Assembly: GCF_003254395.2 (NCBI RefSeq)
Contig: NC_037653.1
Span: 2,790,001 to 2,854,000 of the forward strand
Source of the DNA: Apis mellifera
Lineage: Eukaryota > Arthropoda > Insecta > Hymenoptera > Apidae
Direction of reading: 5' to 3'
DNA length: 64,000 bases
Below, piece after piece: positions 12,847-25,595 of this stretch. Position 1 is the stretch's first letter. Each line of letters starts with the position of its first letter. The translations under genes were made by a program, and so were the position numbers. The notes beneath the pieces were generated by a model. The model was given only the letters and a program-made list of their open reading frames with translations. It was not told the DNA's origin and searched no databases.

Positions 12847-12893
<47 letters not shown>
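12847..12893. repeat. Poly-T run of 47 bases
   Basis: An uninterrupted run of 47 T, directly followed by CAG. No adjacent retroposed gene or target-site duplication was seen, so it is treated as a simple repeat. Confidence 0.95.
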
Positions 12894-14775
12894 CAGTATT
12901 ATCTAGTCGTGCGAGTTTAATTAAATATCGTTTCGTTAGGGAACGGGGGAATGACAAAAGCGATACATGCATGCGTGATGGTTGCTAAACTGATGCTGTT
13001 ATTGGCTCCGCTCTCTGCTTTACAAGGAGATTGGATTTGGACGAAGGAAATTCGCGTTAACTGGATCTTTTTCTTCTTTTTTTCTTTTTTCCTTTTCTTT
13101 TCCTTTCTTTTTTTTTCTCTCTCTCTCTCTCTTAACAAACGTTGACTTAACTTATATATACAGGGATAATCGTTTTCCTCATTAGTTCAAGTCTACTTCT
13201 CAGGCAAGATTTAGAAAATAATTAACGCTTTGAGATTCTTTGATGTTGGAGCTGCCACTGCAGCCCGCAACGGCGTTTAATTGCACGGTAACAGCGCTTC
13301 CCACGCGGACGGAATTCACCGAACGAAGGTGTGTTAACTTTCCATTCCCGAGCAGCTTGATCGTTGAAGAATGTACCACGCTGTCGATGTTCCACGAGGA
13401 CACACACATCGTCGTCTTTATGATCGTACGATTGTTTCGTTGTCGAAATTTATTATCTGAAATTATTTTTTTTTTAATCAAATATTCTATAAAATTATAT
13501 CATTTTTCATTTTTGCATATTTAAATATCGAAAGCGTTACGAATGATTGAACGTATATCATTGATCGTAAACGAAGTCGACAGCGAGTAAGGATTGTTAG
13601 AAGTTCATAAGGTACGAATGAGAAGAAAGGAATCAAAATGTTCGAAAATAATGTCACGAAAAAAGCGATTGTTCGAAACGATGATTCTTCAAACTACTCG
13701 TTCGGCTTCGCTCATCGCGAAGAAGTAGCGAGAAGTGAGACGAAATTATTACCATCGAAAAATCAATATGGCGACAAAATATCGAACGTCAAATGAATCG
13801 TGACGCATCTACATTCATACCTTTATTCTTCCTATGTTGAGGGAATAAGAGAACGCATGGTACATAAAGAACGGAGATTGATCGATAATTGATAATTTTA
13901 AATTCATTGATCGGGTTAGACTTTCACCAGCCAAGAATCGTTTACGTAAATAAGTAATACTAGTTTAAAAGCTCAAGAATAGGCAATCGAATTTGATTGG
14001 TCGTTTCTAATAGATTTAATATACGAAATAAGAACACTGATCGAAAGTGTCACCATCTACAGATAAGATCATATAATACCATGTGAGCAGCAAGCGAGTA
14101 AACTATACAACATTTATTTATTACATACTCGAACTTTTGTTGCGGATACTATATGCTCGAGTCTTATCCCCACCATTGCAAATTCTTTTTAGTGAAGTGT
14201 ATAATATCGTACCGAAATAATATATACGTAACGAATTTTTTGAAATATACAAGTTTTCAATTAAATCTTTTGCTTAGTTCTCATTACCTACCATTTATTA
14301 TTGTGAGCAAAAATAAAATAAGGTTAGAATTATATATATTCCGATCTTATAACGAACGTATAACGAATAAATATTGTATATCTTTCTTAACTTCTATATT
14401 TCAAGTGTCAATTCTTGAGCCTGAACTAGTGTATTACGTTCATGTTGTGAATATATTTTACGTAACAAAAGAAAGAACGAAAGTGTTTCACAGAGACGCT
14501 GAGAAAAGTCGAATTGGATTTTTGAATGTTTATTAAGATTCGATTGAATGAATCGATGCAAGGGGAAAGAAGTTTGCTACAATTTTTAATTAGAAAGTAA
14601 ATGTGCGACAATCCCATTGATGTGTTTGTATATACCTACGCACACGTCTGTATGAATATATATGTGTGGTTCGATGTGTGTGCGCGCGCGCGTATCTCGC
14701 CAAGCGAAAAGAAAAAAAAATGTAAGTTTTTATTAATATTAACTCTATATGCTCTGTGTGTGTATATGTCTTGTA

Positions 14776-14892
14776 AATATATATATATATACATGCATAT
14801 ATGTATATGTATATATATGCACATAAATATTATATATATACACACATACGTATATATACTTGTATATATATATATGTATACATATATATTTA
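14776..14892. repeat. TA/CA-type microsatellite
   Basis: Mixed TATA, ACATATATG and TATACACAC repeats over about 115 bases. It is a simple AT-rich microsatellite and probably polymorphic. Confidence 0.85.
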
Positions 14893-15519
14893 TGCATTTC
14901 TGTTTAACATGTTAGAAACCGTAGTTTGAGGACAGTCAAAATTCTTTCCGATTTATTCTCGATTCTCCGAATGATTTTTAGAAATTTGTCTGTCGTTCTT
15001 TGCAATATTTTTCATTTTATCGAATGCGCAGAGGCTATAACAGGACAAGAAATCCGATCGATTCTGTTTTTATCATCTTGTCTTTTACATTCTATCTTTT
15101 TTTTTTTTTTTTTTTTTCTGTATCGTTCATTATATTATTATTATGTCTTTCTTTCGACGTTTCACAGTATATTATCGCATCGTACTTAGGCAACGGTCAT
15201 TTTCGAAATATCGAATGCAAATAATTTCGATGAATCGAAATATACTCTTTTCTCTTTTGCATTATTTTCCATCACTCCGAATAGTCCTTAGATTAGCAAA
15301 AACAAAAAAAAAAAAAAAGAAAAAAAGTGGTACATGCACAAATATAATTTTACGTAAATATATATATATATATCGTTGATTGGAAAAAAAACGATCGAGA
15401 GAAAGACAATTCAATCTACACCATGAGATCAGAATTAATATCGTTGAACGAAAAAAAAAAAAAATATATACATATATATATATAAGATATTAGAACGAGC
15501 AATGCGCATAATTAAAAAC

Positions 15520-15562
15520 AAAAAAAAAAAAAAAAAAAAAAAAAAACAAAAAAAAAAAAAAA
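15520..15562. repeat. Interrupted poly-A run
   Basis: A run of 27 A, one C, then 15 A. Other homopolymers nearby are A-runs at about 15452 and 15773 and a run of 13 C at 15847-15859. Confidence 0.9.
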
Positions 15563-17974
15563 CAGGAATAGACATAAATCGGCGTATTTTTTAGATATTT
15601 TGATCAATCTCTTCTACGATACGAACGAGCTTTCGTTGCATTATTAGGATCATTATCGTGTGATTTTCCTTTACGAAGCTTGATCTTCAGTGAAATTGTA
15701 ATTGCAGAGCATCGACATAATTTTATGATATAAATATTATCTTACGTACATGGACGTACGATATTAAAAACGAAAAAAAAAAAGAAAAAAATAACGTGGT
15801 ATAAAAAAAAATACCAGAAGGAAAGATATCAATTCGGTGTATTAATCCCCCCCCCCCCCAAATCTCATGGACGATCGATACAAATTCGCCTCAAACTGAA
15901 CGATCTTTCTACGATTTTGATAATAATATAACGCGATGGATATATAAAATAAAACGGCAAAACGAAGGGAAAAGAAACAGAAAAGAAAATGAAAACGAAA
16001 AAAAAAAAAAAAAGAAAGAAAGAAACAGGAGAATAGAAAAGAACGAAAAATTCCATTACTTCCGGTTGATGCGAATTCGTTACGTCCATAGGAATGCGTT
16101 GACGCACATGTTGTTATCTAATTGTTAGTAGATTCAAGTTTATACCGGCAATTGTTAATAAAGTTAGTAAGCAAATATTTTCTTATTTTCCTTTTTTTTT
16201 TTTTTCTTACACGAATTTCGCTCTCTTTTTCTTAATCTGTATATTTGTAATGTAATAATTTTTATAAAACAAAAAAAAGAAAAAACTTCGTGAAATTCAA
16301 GATTTTCTAAATATTTATTTGTTGGCAATTAATTATTGTATATATTTAATTACGATATATTAAATCATCGTATAGAGAATCAGAAATGGATTATGAATGG
16401 GAACATATATAATTGAAAATTCCATTTCGTTTGTTGTGGTAATAAGAAAAATAAGAAAATACGTTCTATGTTCATCTGTTTTATTTGCTCTTAGCATGAC
16501 GATTCATGACGGATTCAAGTTAATCAAGAAGAAGATGATGATGCCAATGAGAGAAGGCTACAGAAAGAGAAGAGAGAACGAGCCGAAAATAAGAAGAAAG
16601 TGGCAGGCTGGTTGGTCCAGTGTTGTCACGTGACCGGAAGTGGCCTCTTCCCCACCCTTCAACTCCACCTTCGATGCGGAGACCTGTACGCGTTCCCCCC
16701 TTTTTCCTTCCTCTGGCTTCATCCGGTTAGCGATGGGTATTAAATTCCGTCCGCTGTAAGTTTTTGAATGAAAAAAAATCTCCGATAAAAATCTCCTTCT
16801 AATAGTCAGTAATGAATAATAATTTTTTAATATATTTATAAATTCATAGGTTTCTTTTAAATAATTCATAGAAAAGAACAATTGTCAGAATATAATAATA
16901 TATAGAATATTTTTTAGATTAAATGAATTATTACAAAAAGATATCACGATATAATTATTTATTTTAGTTTAATTTTAATAGAAACAGAAGTAAAAATTGG
17001 GTGGAATATTAAAATTATTGTTTTTGAAGTATTAAAATTTTAACAATATGAAAAAGAATTTATTTTTTTCTTTTTAAAATCGGTTAGTAAAATTTATACA
17101 TTGAATTGAAATTAATGATTAATACTTATAAGGCATAAATTGATTTTGCTCAACGTTTAAAACGATGAAAGGTTTGTTAATGATTCAAAGGGATTCAGAA
17201 CGTGTTGAATCCATCACTATCTCCAGTTATTTATCCCTTCTTCTCCGCACGAACGAACACATTAACGAGGAAAGATTGGTCTGGCTTCCTTTTGCTTTAC
17301 CTTTACGAATCATTCGATCACGTTCAAAGAAGTCAAAATTGGAAATATTTTTTAATCCTTTCACTTCGTTTTTATAAAATTAGTTTATCCTTCTTAATTG
17401 AAATATCTATATCTAATTGAAATACCTATACAGGGCTTCCTAACCTTACTTATTCTGCTACAATCCTTGAATTTTTATATCTCAAATTCTTTTCTTTAAA
17501 TAACAAACAATCTTTTTATATGTTATATATAATTCAGAAAAATATTGACAAGAAATTAAATGATATTTTAATACTGAACACAAAAAATGATTTAAAAAAT
17601 GTAATATTGTTAAAATTTAAAAAGACATAGAACAAAAAATATTTCATTATATGTTAAAAAATAGAAACATAAAATATAATATTTTAATTAAAAAGAATAT
17701 AATTTTATCGTTTGATTATTATAACAAGGATTATTGTATATGTGATATAATTTTATAATACACGAATCAATTTAAAAATATTTACATTAAATATATTACA
17801 TTTATCACTTTGCTTTACATAAACACCATCGAAAATGTAATATCGCTTTAGAAAGCTTTTCTAAAAAATTTTCAATTCCATTCGACTCGATTCCATTCCG
17901 ATGCCTGTGGTTCAATTTGATTTTGTCACACGATGACAATACCACTAAAACGAAACAAGCGAAAGATAAACTTG

Positions 17975-18032
17975 TCACGTGATACAAAGATGGATGAACC
18001 TAAATACAAGAAAGCACAAACTTATCACGTGA
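17975..18032. promoter_or_regulatory. Pair of TCACGTGA palindromes 50 bases apart
   Basis: TCACGTGA occurs at 17975-17982 and 18025-18032, each preceded by AAACTTGTC or AAACTTATC. This E-box is the site bound by MITF/TFE and USF type bHLH-zip factors. Two further copies, both GTCACGTGAC, lie at 8465-8474 and 16625-16634. Binding is inferred from motif identity only. Confidence 0.4.
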
Positions 18033-19354
18033 CTCCGTAAACTTCGACGAGAAAGTGTCTCCATTCGTGTCATTCGTTTGTTCGAATAAACAATAGTCAA
18101 ATTTATGCTAAATCCGTTTCTCTCATGATAGTTTTTTTCGCGGAAATATACCATAAATCGTGAAATACTAGAGTAGCAAGTCGAACGCGCCGCTCAACGG
18201 GAGTCAAATAGAAGCAGCCATTGTACGAATGCGTTCGAAGCGCATCGTCGCGGAAACGTAAAAATCTTAACCAATAATGCGGTCGAGGAAAGAATTGAGA
18301 CTGATAGAGAGGTGTTCGTGGAATGCTTGCGATATTCCAAGAATTGCATGATATTTCTAGTGTCGTTTCTATCAACATCATATTGATCATTATTCGTGTA
18401 TGTGGTAAGTAGGTGGAAAGGAGAATGGAATGAGTGTATGCATGATATTCACGGATAAATCATCAATAAACTTTTCAAGAAAATCGATGGAGAGAGAATT
18501 TCAAGAAGTTTTAAATATGACGTTTCGATTATAATATTTGAAGTAACCGGATATTTTTACGACCAATTAGATTTATTGAAGATAGAAGATTAAAACGGAA
18601 GGGAATTCGAAACGAATTTTTAAGGTAAACTTGCACGAATTTATATAATTTATACGATTTCTTATAAAAATTAAATGATTAGAATTAGAGATTAAAAATG
18701 AAATTAAAAAATTAAATGAAGAAATTAAAATTTTTCATAAGAAAAATGTCAGGATAGAAAAATCAAAATTATGAAAAAAATGAGAAAAAAATTTACGAGG
18801 CACACAAATCTCATTTAACATAGCAGATTATTTTACACAGAGATATAGAAATTTATTAGCATACGCGATTCATCGAAAAAATAAAATGAATTTAAAATGA
18901 CAAATGCATAAAAACTTCTTATTACAGATTCTTATTTAAAAAAAGAATATTTCGATATAAAATTAATCTTGATTCCTTCGTACGATGGGATCGATCAAAT
19001 TTCATTGATACATTCGAATGTTCGATCTACGACCTCGAAAAAAATATTGAATAGATTGACAACTTACATCCCTAACCTAAAAAATTGTTCTGTAATAATT
19101 TATGCGAATGTCTAATTACTAATGGTAGATGAAATTTTGATTGAATTCGCATATAAAAAAGAGACGAAACGGGTTTTTATTTGATCTGATGCGATAAATG
19201 CGATAGCATGCAGTTAGCGGGGTTAGCGTGATGTTTTCGCGACAGGGTGTGCGAGTGTTCTATATTAAACTCGGCGAACGCTGGTAGGCCGATTGCGAAA
19301 CGGACGGCTGATATTTTCGTTACATCGCACGAGTAACTGCTTCCGGCCGAGTAT

Positions 19355-19620
19355 TCCCCCTCTCTCTCTTTCTCTCGCTCCCTTCCTCTCTGGTCCCTCT
19401 GTATACGATGGGCGTCCTTCCACTCGCATCCTGCTTTTCCACTCGCTCACCCGCTGGCAGACTCTATTTTTCTCGCTTTGCCCGCTAGTTCTCTTATTCG
19501 CCAACTCGCTCTTCTCTCGCTTCACACCGCTCTCATCTGATCGTTCTCTTTCTCTCTTTTTTTCTTCTTCCTTTTCTCCTTTTCTTTCTCCTCTCTTTCT
19601 ATTCTCTCTCTTACTATTTC
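19355..19620. repeat. Pyrimidine-rich tract
   Basis: About 265 bases of plus strand composed mainly of CTCT, TTCC and TCTCGC mixtures. It resembles the tract at 4985-5335. It explains the 172-codon ORF reported here, which is serine/leucine/phenylalanine-rich and not protein-like. Confidence 0.6.
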
Positions 19621-22600
19621 TTCGTTCTTGGGCTTGTAAGAGATCGGGTAGATGCCCGTGCTTCAGCCGGCCGGAAACACCTACGCATCATGGTAGCGTG
19701 CGAGGTGATGCTCAGCGATGGGAACGACCACCTCACGAGACTTCTTTCAACAGAGTTGAAAAATGTAATTATAATTCTAATTATAATTTCTTGCCGATAA
19801 ATGTATTATAATATTAATTAATATTCAATTTTCTATGAAATCGTTATTAAAGTTATTAAAGTTTGATTTTACAATAATTTTAGGTTAAACTTTGAAGTAT
19901 CTTTGAACTTTTTTCTATATGTCTTTTTATATTTTCTGATAATATTCATTGAATACTGAATGAAATATACCGGTTTTCACTGTTAGAATCTGAATTGATT
20001 TGAAAACATATTATGCATATTTGAAATTTAATTATTCTTAGCGTAAGTTAGGTTAGGTTAGATTAATATCGTATTGGCATCCTTTATTGGATAAGAAACT
20101 TTATGATGAATTTGAAAATTGATTACGTAAATATTTATTATTATATTATTCCTCTTGTCAAAATGATAACGATCTAATGATCTAATTATTAATAAAATTG
20201 TTTTGAATGTTTATAAAATTTTAAGTTTAAGAATAGATGAATTAAAAAATTATTTAATTATCGGTGTATTTCGTTTGTATTCATTAAGTATATGTTATAA
20301 AATAAAAAAAAAATTAAAAGAAGTCCTTTATAATTAAAAATTATTTATTTATCAAGTAATTAAGTCATGCATTGTTTTCTGTTAAATGAAAACTTTATTT
20401 TATAAATAAAAAACTTGTTATTCATTTTTATAAGACAAATTATTTTAAATATCACAAATTTATTCATTTGTATTTTAATTTTGTCTGATTTTTTTCTGAG
20501 ATTCTGAAAAAAAAATTCATTGAAAATTCAGTAAAACTATATTGTTTCAATCTAATACATACCACATTGTTAATTGGTTGCAATCTTATATGCAATAATT
20601 CAATATTACTATTCGTGAATTAATGGTATTGAATTTGTAATAAATGCTATAATGAATTCTGCAAACGGATATTGCTTCATCACTAATGAGAATTAGACAA
20701 ACAGTATAGATAAAAGAAGACTACGAGAATTTATTTCTATTCTTAGTAATTTTTTAAATAATTGATATATAAAAATAAAAAAATAAACATTATTTTATAT
20801 TATCTTATATAATTTAATAATATAATAATACAAATAACAGATAAAATTTGTACATGAATAATATTTTAAATTTATAATGGAATAGAAAAATGAAAGTAAT
20901 TATAAAAATAAAAAATTTAATGTTATATAAATAGAAATTACTTTAAAAATAGATATATGTATTTATTTAACTTAAATCACTCATAATTCATTCGAAGCTA
21001 ATTAAGAATTATTATTTCGAAAGAATCTCAACACCGTCACTAGTTCTGTCTAAATTATTTTTATTTTTTTCTTGTGTCATGCAATTGAATAATTTTTGTA
21101 CAAATTTCTTTTACAGGCACAGGTATACGATGCAAACCAATCAAGCATTGATTCTTTTTTTTTTCTATCTTCTTATTTCAATTAGAAAAGATTGTCTTTG
21201 CCAGTCTCAGAAACTATAATGTTTAGAAACTACAATGTTTTTCAATATTAATGAATTAAATAAATTCAAAGAAATTTTTATTATTTTATATTTTCCATCT
21301 ATGATGAAAATTTTAAAATATCTTAAATTTTTTGCAAGGATAGAGTTAATTGGCGTTATCTTCATACATTATTATACTTTATATATAAAGCAATATCTTT
21401 ATTTTTAATGTTTATTATATGAAAATTAAAACAAGAATATATTTAATAATGTATGTAATTATTTATACATATATATCTATATATTTGCATAAAAATAAAA
21501 TTGATAATTTTTAAAAATTATAATCTATTCCAATATTACAATATATTTTTCTCTGTTAATTTACATATATAAATTATTCTAAGAATAAAAATAGTAAATT
21601 TTTAATTTATTTCAAGGAAATTACTGTTAAATAATTTTTTTTGTTTCTCTATAAAAATATTCAATTTTTATTTCATATTTTAATTATTTTCAAATTAAAA
21701 ATGAAAATAATTAATTTTTTCTCTTACTTAATTTAATTCACAAAAATTAAATATTACTATATGAAATCGGTCTTTATTGCTTAACGAAGTAACCTTGCCT
21801 TCGTGAAGAATGGAACGCGGGGGATTCGAGGAATGTGAGGTGCGTATAACAGGCGTGACCTTCCCAAGGTCAGACGATGTGTAAAGGAACAATGCACATG
21901 GGACTTGATCCGTGGTAGTCTGCGATACAATACTAGCAATAGCAATTACGGTTGCAATCGAAGGAAATAATAAATATGTGTTTGTTTCTTCGATTATTCA
22001 GCTATTCATAAATATCATTTGTTACTATCATTTGAAAAATTTCCATTAATATAAGTTTAAAATAAAAGTTTAAAAATAAAAAAATTAAATTCTTTTTTAT
22101 AGAATAATTTAATAATATTAATTACTTATTTTATAGCAACAAGATATTAATATTCTAATTTTATATTTTTCACAATAAATTATAATATAATTTAAGAATA
22201 TTAATTATTATTTTAGCAATAAGATATTAATATTCTTATAATTTTATTTATTTTTCAACTTATAATTTATTTTTCAATTTATATTATTTATATTATTTAT
22301 TTATTTATAGATTCATTATGATACGTATTTAATTATAAATTGCATAATTAATTTTTTATCTTTTCTTTATATTATTTAATAACAATTCGAAGAATTAATT
22401 TTTTTATTTTAATTTATATTACATTTCATTTTTTTTTTAAATACTTAAATGTTTCATATATCTTAAAATTGAAGTATATATCTTAAATTTTTCACATTTT
22501 TAAATTGTACTAACAACGCCCGCTAGTGTCGAATATTGAAATTCACTAAAGATTCAATCTTAATAAGTGGAATGTTTTCTTATTGGTAACAGATAAAATT

Positions 22601-22795
22601 CTCCCGCCAAATCCGTAACAACATAAACTTTTATGCGAACAAAAACATCTATTAATATTAAATTTTGTAAATAATAATTTGATATAGTGAAGTAAAAGTA
22701 TTATTAATTTACATACTATGCAGCGAATATTTTAAAAATTTTACATTTATAACAAGCTAATATCAAAAATATTTATATTAAGAAATATTTTATAA

Positions 22796-23947
22796 ATGTC
22801 AGAAGAAGATTTATTTAATTGGACAGATTTACCAAAAGAAATTGAAGATGATTTTATTTCAATCAAAGGAGACTATGATTATCCATTATATTTATCTGAA
22901 AAAGAAGAATGGATCAATTATAAAAATATTGAAAACAAAGAAGGTATGTAAAAACATTAAAAATTATAATAAATAATATAATATTTAAATATATTTAAAT
23001 AATATCTAAATAATACAATATATATTAAAATTTAAATATATAATTACATATATGTTATATAAGTACAAAAAATTATTTTAGATAAAATAAAAGTTTATGG
23101 ACCCTTTTTAATATGTGAATTGAATAGATTCGTACCTTATTTAGAAGGTAAAAATATAAAATTTCATCCTCTTAATATGCCTTATATTAGAATAGGAAAA
23201 ATTAATATAATGGGATTTGTAGTATGTGATTCTGAAGATGCTAAATATTATCGGTATCAAGGTAATGTAAAATAATCTAAATATCAAAATTTTTTAATAT
23301 TATTTAATATATAATATATATAATTTTAAAAACTTTGTATAAATATTTGTAAGAAATATTTTTTAGTTGATGATGGAACAGGAACCATCACTATTTTTTA
23401 TGATAAAAAGTTTTTTGCAAAAAGTGTTGCGCTAAGAAGAAAAATTGATAAAAAGTATTATAATTTATCAAATAATGTAAAAAAAAACATGAAAATATTA
23501 AAAAATCAAAAATGCCCAAAAAAATTTCCAAATCCAAGACCAAAATTTTTTTATCCTCCTAATACAAGTATACATGATATGGCTGTAAGTATGAAAAATT
23601 TGTTTTGAAGCACAATATATGAAAAAAAGAAGATATTAATATATACTTTTATTATATAGATTTTTGAATATAACTGGTCATTGGAAACAAATAATGGGAC
23701 ATTGGGTGAAGAGATACAACGTTGTAATTATATATATGCATTAGGTTATTGTACACTTGACTTTTTGCATAAAAATAAAGCAAAGACAGAAATTACATTT
23801 ACAGATATATCCCATGCAAAAATAAATTTCATTGCAACTAGAATTATGTGTTTAACTGAACAACAATATAATAAAAAGTTGCTTTCATGGATTCACAATG
23901 ATGTCAGAAAAAGATATGATGAACAACTAAATGAATCCAAATCGTAG
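22796..23947 (+). CDS. STN1: CST complex subunit STN1 (OB-fold telomere protein)
   Basis: STN1 pairs with TEN1 and CTC1 to bind single-stranded DNA at telomeres and help fill-in synthesis. Exons by splice signal and phase: 22796-22943, 23082-23261, 23367-23584 and 23660-23947, giving 277 residues. The OB-fold shows VYGPFLICEL near residue 54, IGKINIMGFVVCDSEDAKY, then VDDGTGTITIFY at residues 110-121. This order matches vertebrate STN1 (VYGP, then VLGTVIG, then VDDSTG). The closing strands, with TFTDISHAKINFIATRIMCL, also align in kind. The protein ends just after the OB-fold, whereas the human protein continues into winged-helix domains (368 residues). It converges on TIPRL. Another RPA2-like OB protein is the alternative but less likely. 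Confidence 0.8.
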
Positions 23948-24215
23948 AAAAATACAAATTTAGAAAATTTAATGTTACAATATTATACATTTTTTAAAAG
24001 GTAGAATAAGGAAGAATTAATATGATATTCAATATGTCATCAAAAAGCGTTTATTTAAAATTGATGAATGTTTCATTCATATGTTTAATATTAAAAAAAT
24101 TTTATCTATTAATTGAATAAGAAATTTATGTTTTTTTAATGTTTTATATTATTCAGTGATTATATAGCAACTTTTGCATTATTGTATTGTATTTAAAGTA
24201 TAAGGATTTTCTTCT

Positions 24216-24224
24216 TTTAATAAA
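24216..24224. terminator. Overlapping poly(A) hexamers for STN1 and TIPRL
   Basis: TTTAATAAA contains AATAAA on plus (24219-24224), 272 bases after the STN1 stop, and ATTAAA on minus (24216-24221), about 60 bases after the TIPRL stop. The two convergent genes would share this element and have overlapping 3' ends. Confidence 0.5.
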
Positions 24225-24278
24225 TGCTCAATTGTAAATTATTTCAAATTGTAATATATTTACATATAAGTGCAAATT

Positions 24279-25592
24279 TTAAGTAACAGAATTATTTATA
24301 TCATTTATGTTAGTTGTAGTTGCAGTATTATCAGTTACTGTGTCATTAATCAATTTATTATTTGTGACTAGTTCTGGTTTATGTGAAACAATTATTAATT
24401 TATGATAATGATATCCAATTAAAGGCAAATATGGAGCTATTTCACTTGGTTCTATAAAAAGTGATGGTGGAGCCTAAAAAAAAAAAAAATAAAATTATAT
24501 TAATTATTTTAATATTTTAACTCGAAAAAATGAATATTATGATCAGTATTTATTAAAATTTAATTTAAATTATTGTATAACAATATTAAATTGCTTACAC
24601 GTATTTCTTCAATCTTTGCTTCTCTTGATGTATACTCTCGCAACAAATAATCTTGACCAAATTCATGATAAAGTCGTGTATCATTTATCCTTAACATTAC
24701 ACCATCAATTCTCAGAAAATATCTCAATAAAATGAAAAAACTATTTGGCATAACTCGCTATTGACATCAGTAAATGAAATTAGAATGAATTCAATTATTT
24801 ATTTTTCTTTTATACTATCATAAACTTACAATTTTTACAGAACAAACTGCAATACCGTTATCATGAAGTTCATCTTCAAATAATGTTAAATCATGATAGA
24901 ATAAGATCTTATCCCTTCTTTTTAATTTATCTACATCAATTCGTTCATTAGTTTCTTGAATTTCAAAATTAGATATTGTACCAGTATAAGTGGTTGTAAA
25001 TGTCCAATCAAATGGTTTCACTTTTTCTTCTAGATATTCACTAACATCAGATCTACTTATAAAATAATATATATTTATAATATATTAAATATATTTAATA
25101 TATATTTATAATAGCATATATAAATTTGTGTAAATTAAATGTAATATATACATATATTTTTACCTGGATTCTTTCCAAGCTTCTGCACATGCTAATTGAA
25201 CATTAATTTTTCCATTTGATACAGTTTTTAGTGCATCTAATGCATTGAATTGTATGAATGCACCATCCTGATGTTTTAAAGTCAATATATTGTTTGGAAA
25301 TACCATATCTGGCATGTGTGGTAGTTCTAAAGTATGGCTAAAACTATAAAAGTATTTATTATGTAATATGAATTTATTATAATTTTATAAATAACCAAAT
25401 TTATTTAATATACATGCAAAATTGACACGCATCAGCATCTTTATCACCACAACCACTTTCATTTTTGGAACATTTAGAATGGAGTATATGCGATTGTGTA
25501 TATTTAATATGCCATGGTGGAAATACATGTTCCTCTTGATTTACAGGAAGTCTTAAGATATCAATTCCACCATGAACTTTTACTGCTGTCAT
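24279..25592 (-). CDS. TIPRL: TIP41-like protein, regulator of PP2A and TOR signalling
   Basis: TIPRL/Tip41 binds the catalytic subunits of PP2A-family phosphatases and acts in TOR signalling. Coding exons on minus: 25592-25414, 25343-25164, 25055-24830, 24757-24599 and 24473-24279, giving 312 residues. Family hallmarks are HMPDMVFPNN, ACAEAWKES, PFDWTFTTTYTGT, LFEDELHDNG, RVMPNSFFILLRYFLRIDG, NDTRLYHEFG, LREYTSREAKI and PPSLFIEPSEIAPYLP. All are in the same order as in human TIPRL (272 residues). The last 25 or so residues form an Asn/Thr-rich tail. An acceptor (TTTTAG) lies three bases before the ATG, so an upstream non-coding exon is likely. It is head-to-head with the potassium channel gene. 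Confidence 0.95.
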
Positions 25593-25595
25593 GAT

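Larger units (their letters stand above)
11436..16300 (+). other. Sprouty 3' UTR or downstream region, no gene seen
   Basis: CpG-containing but low-complexity DNA follows the sprouty stop, with GA-rich stretches at 11680-11860 and 12200-12420. Several AATAAA-type hexamers occur (for example near 16159), along with AT-rich ATTTATTTA elements such as near 14112. The sequence character fits a long 3' UTR, but no transcript end can be fixed. ORFs inside, including one at 13240-13524, show no recognisable protein features. Confidence 0.4.
16301..22795. other. AT-rich intergenic region
   Basis: No coding gene is visible over about 6.5 kb. Distinct spots are a GC-rich patch with GTCACGTGAC (16600-16740), a pair of TCACGTGA motifs (17975-18032), a CpG-containing patch (18180-18300), a pyrimidine tract (19355-19620) and a short TTAGG run (20048-20061). 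A CpG-containing patch lies at 21780-21950. DNA just before STN1 (about 22510-22620) has the less AT-rich look of a housekeeping promoter. Confidence 0.6.

Noticed and set aside
12847..12893. Poly-T run as the tail of a minus-strand retroposon
   Set aside because: No reverse transcriptase, processed gene copy or target-site duplication is visible next to it.
13240..13524. 94-codon ORF downstream of sprouty
   Set aside because: The first part has reasonable composition, but it degenerates into AT-rich coding with no domain, and both strands are open over the same stretch.
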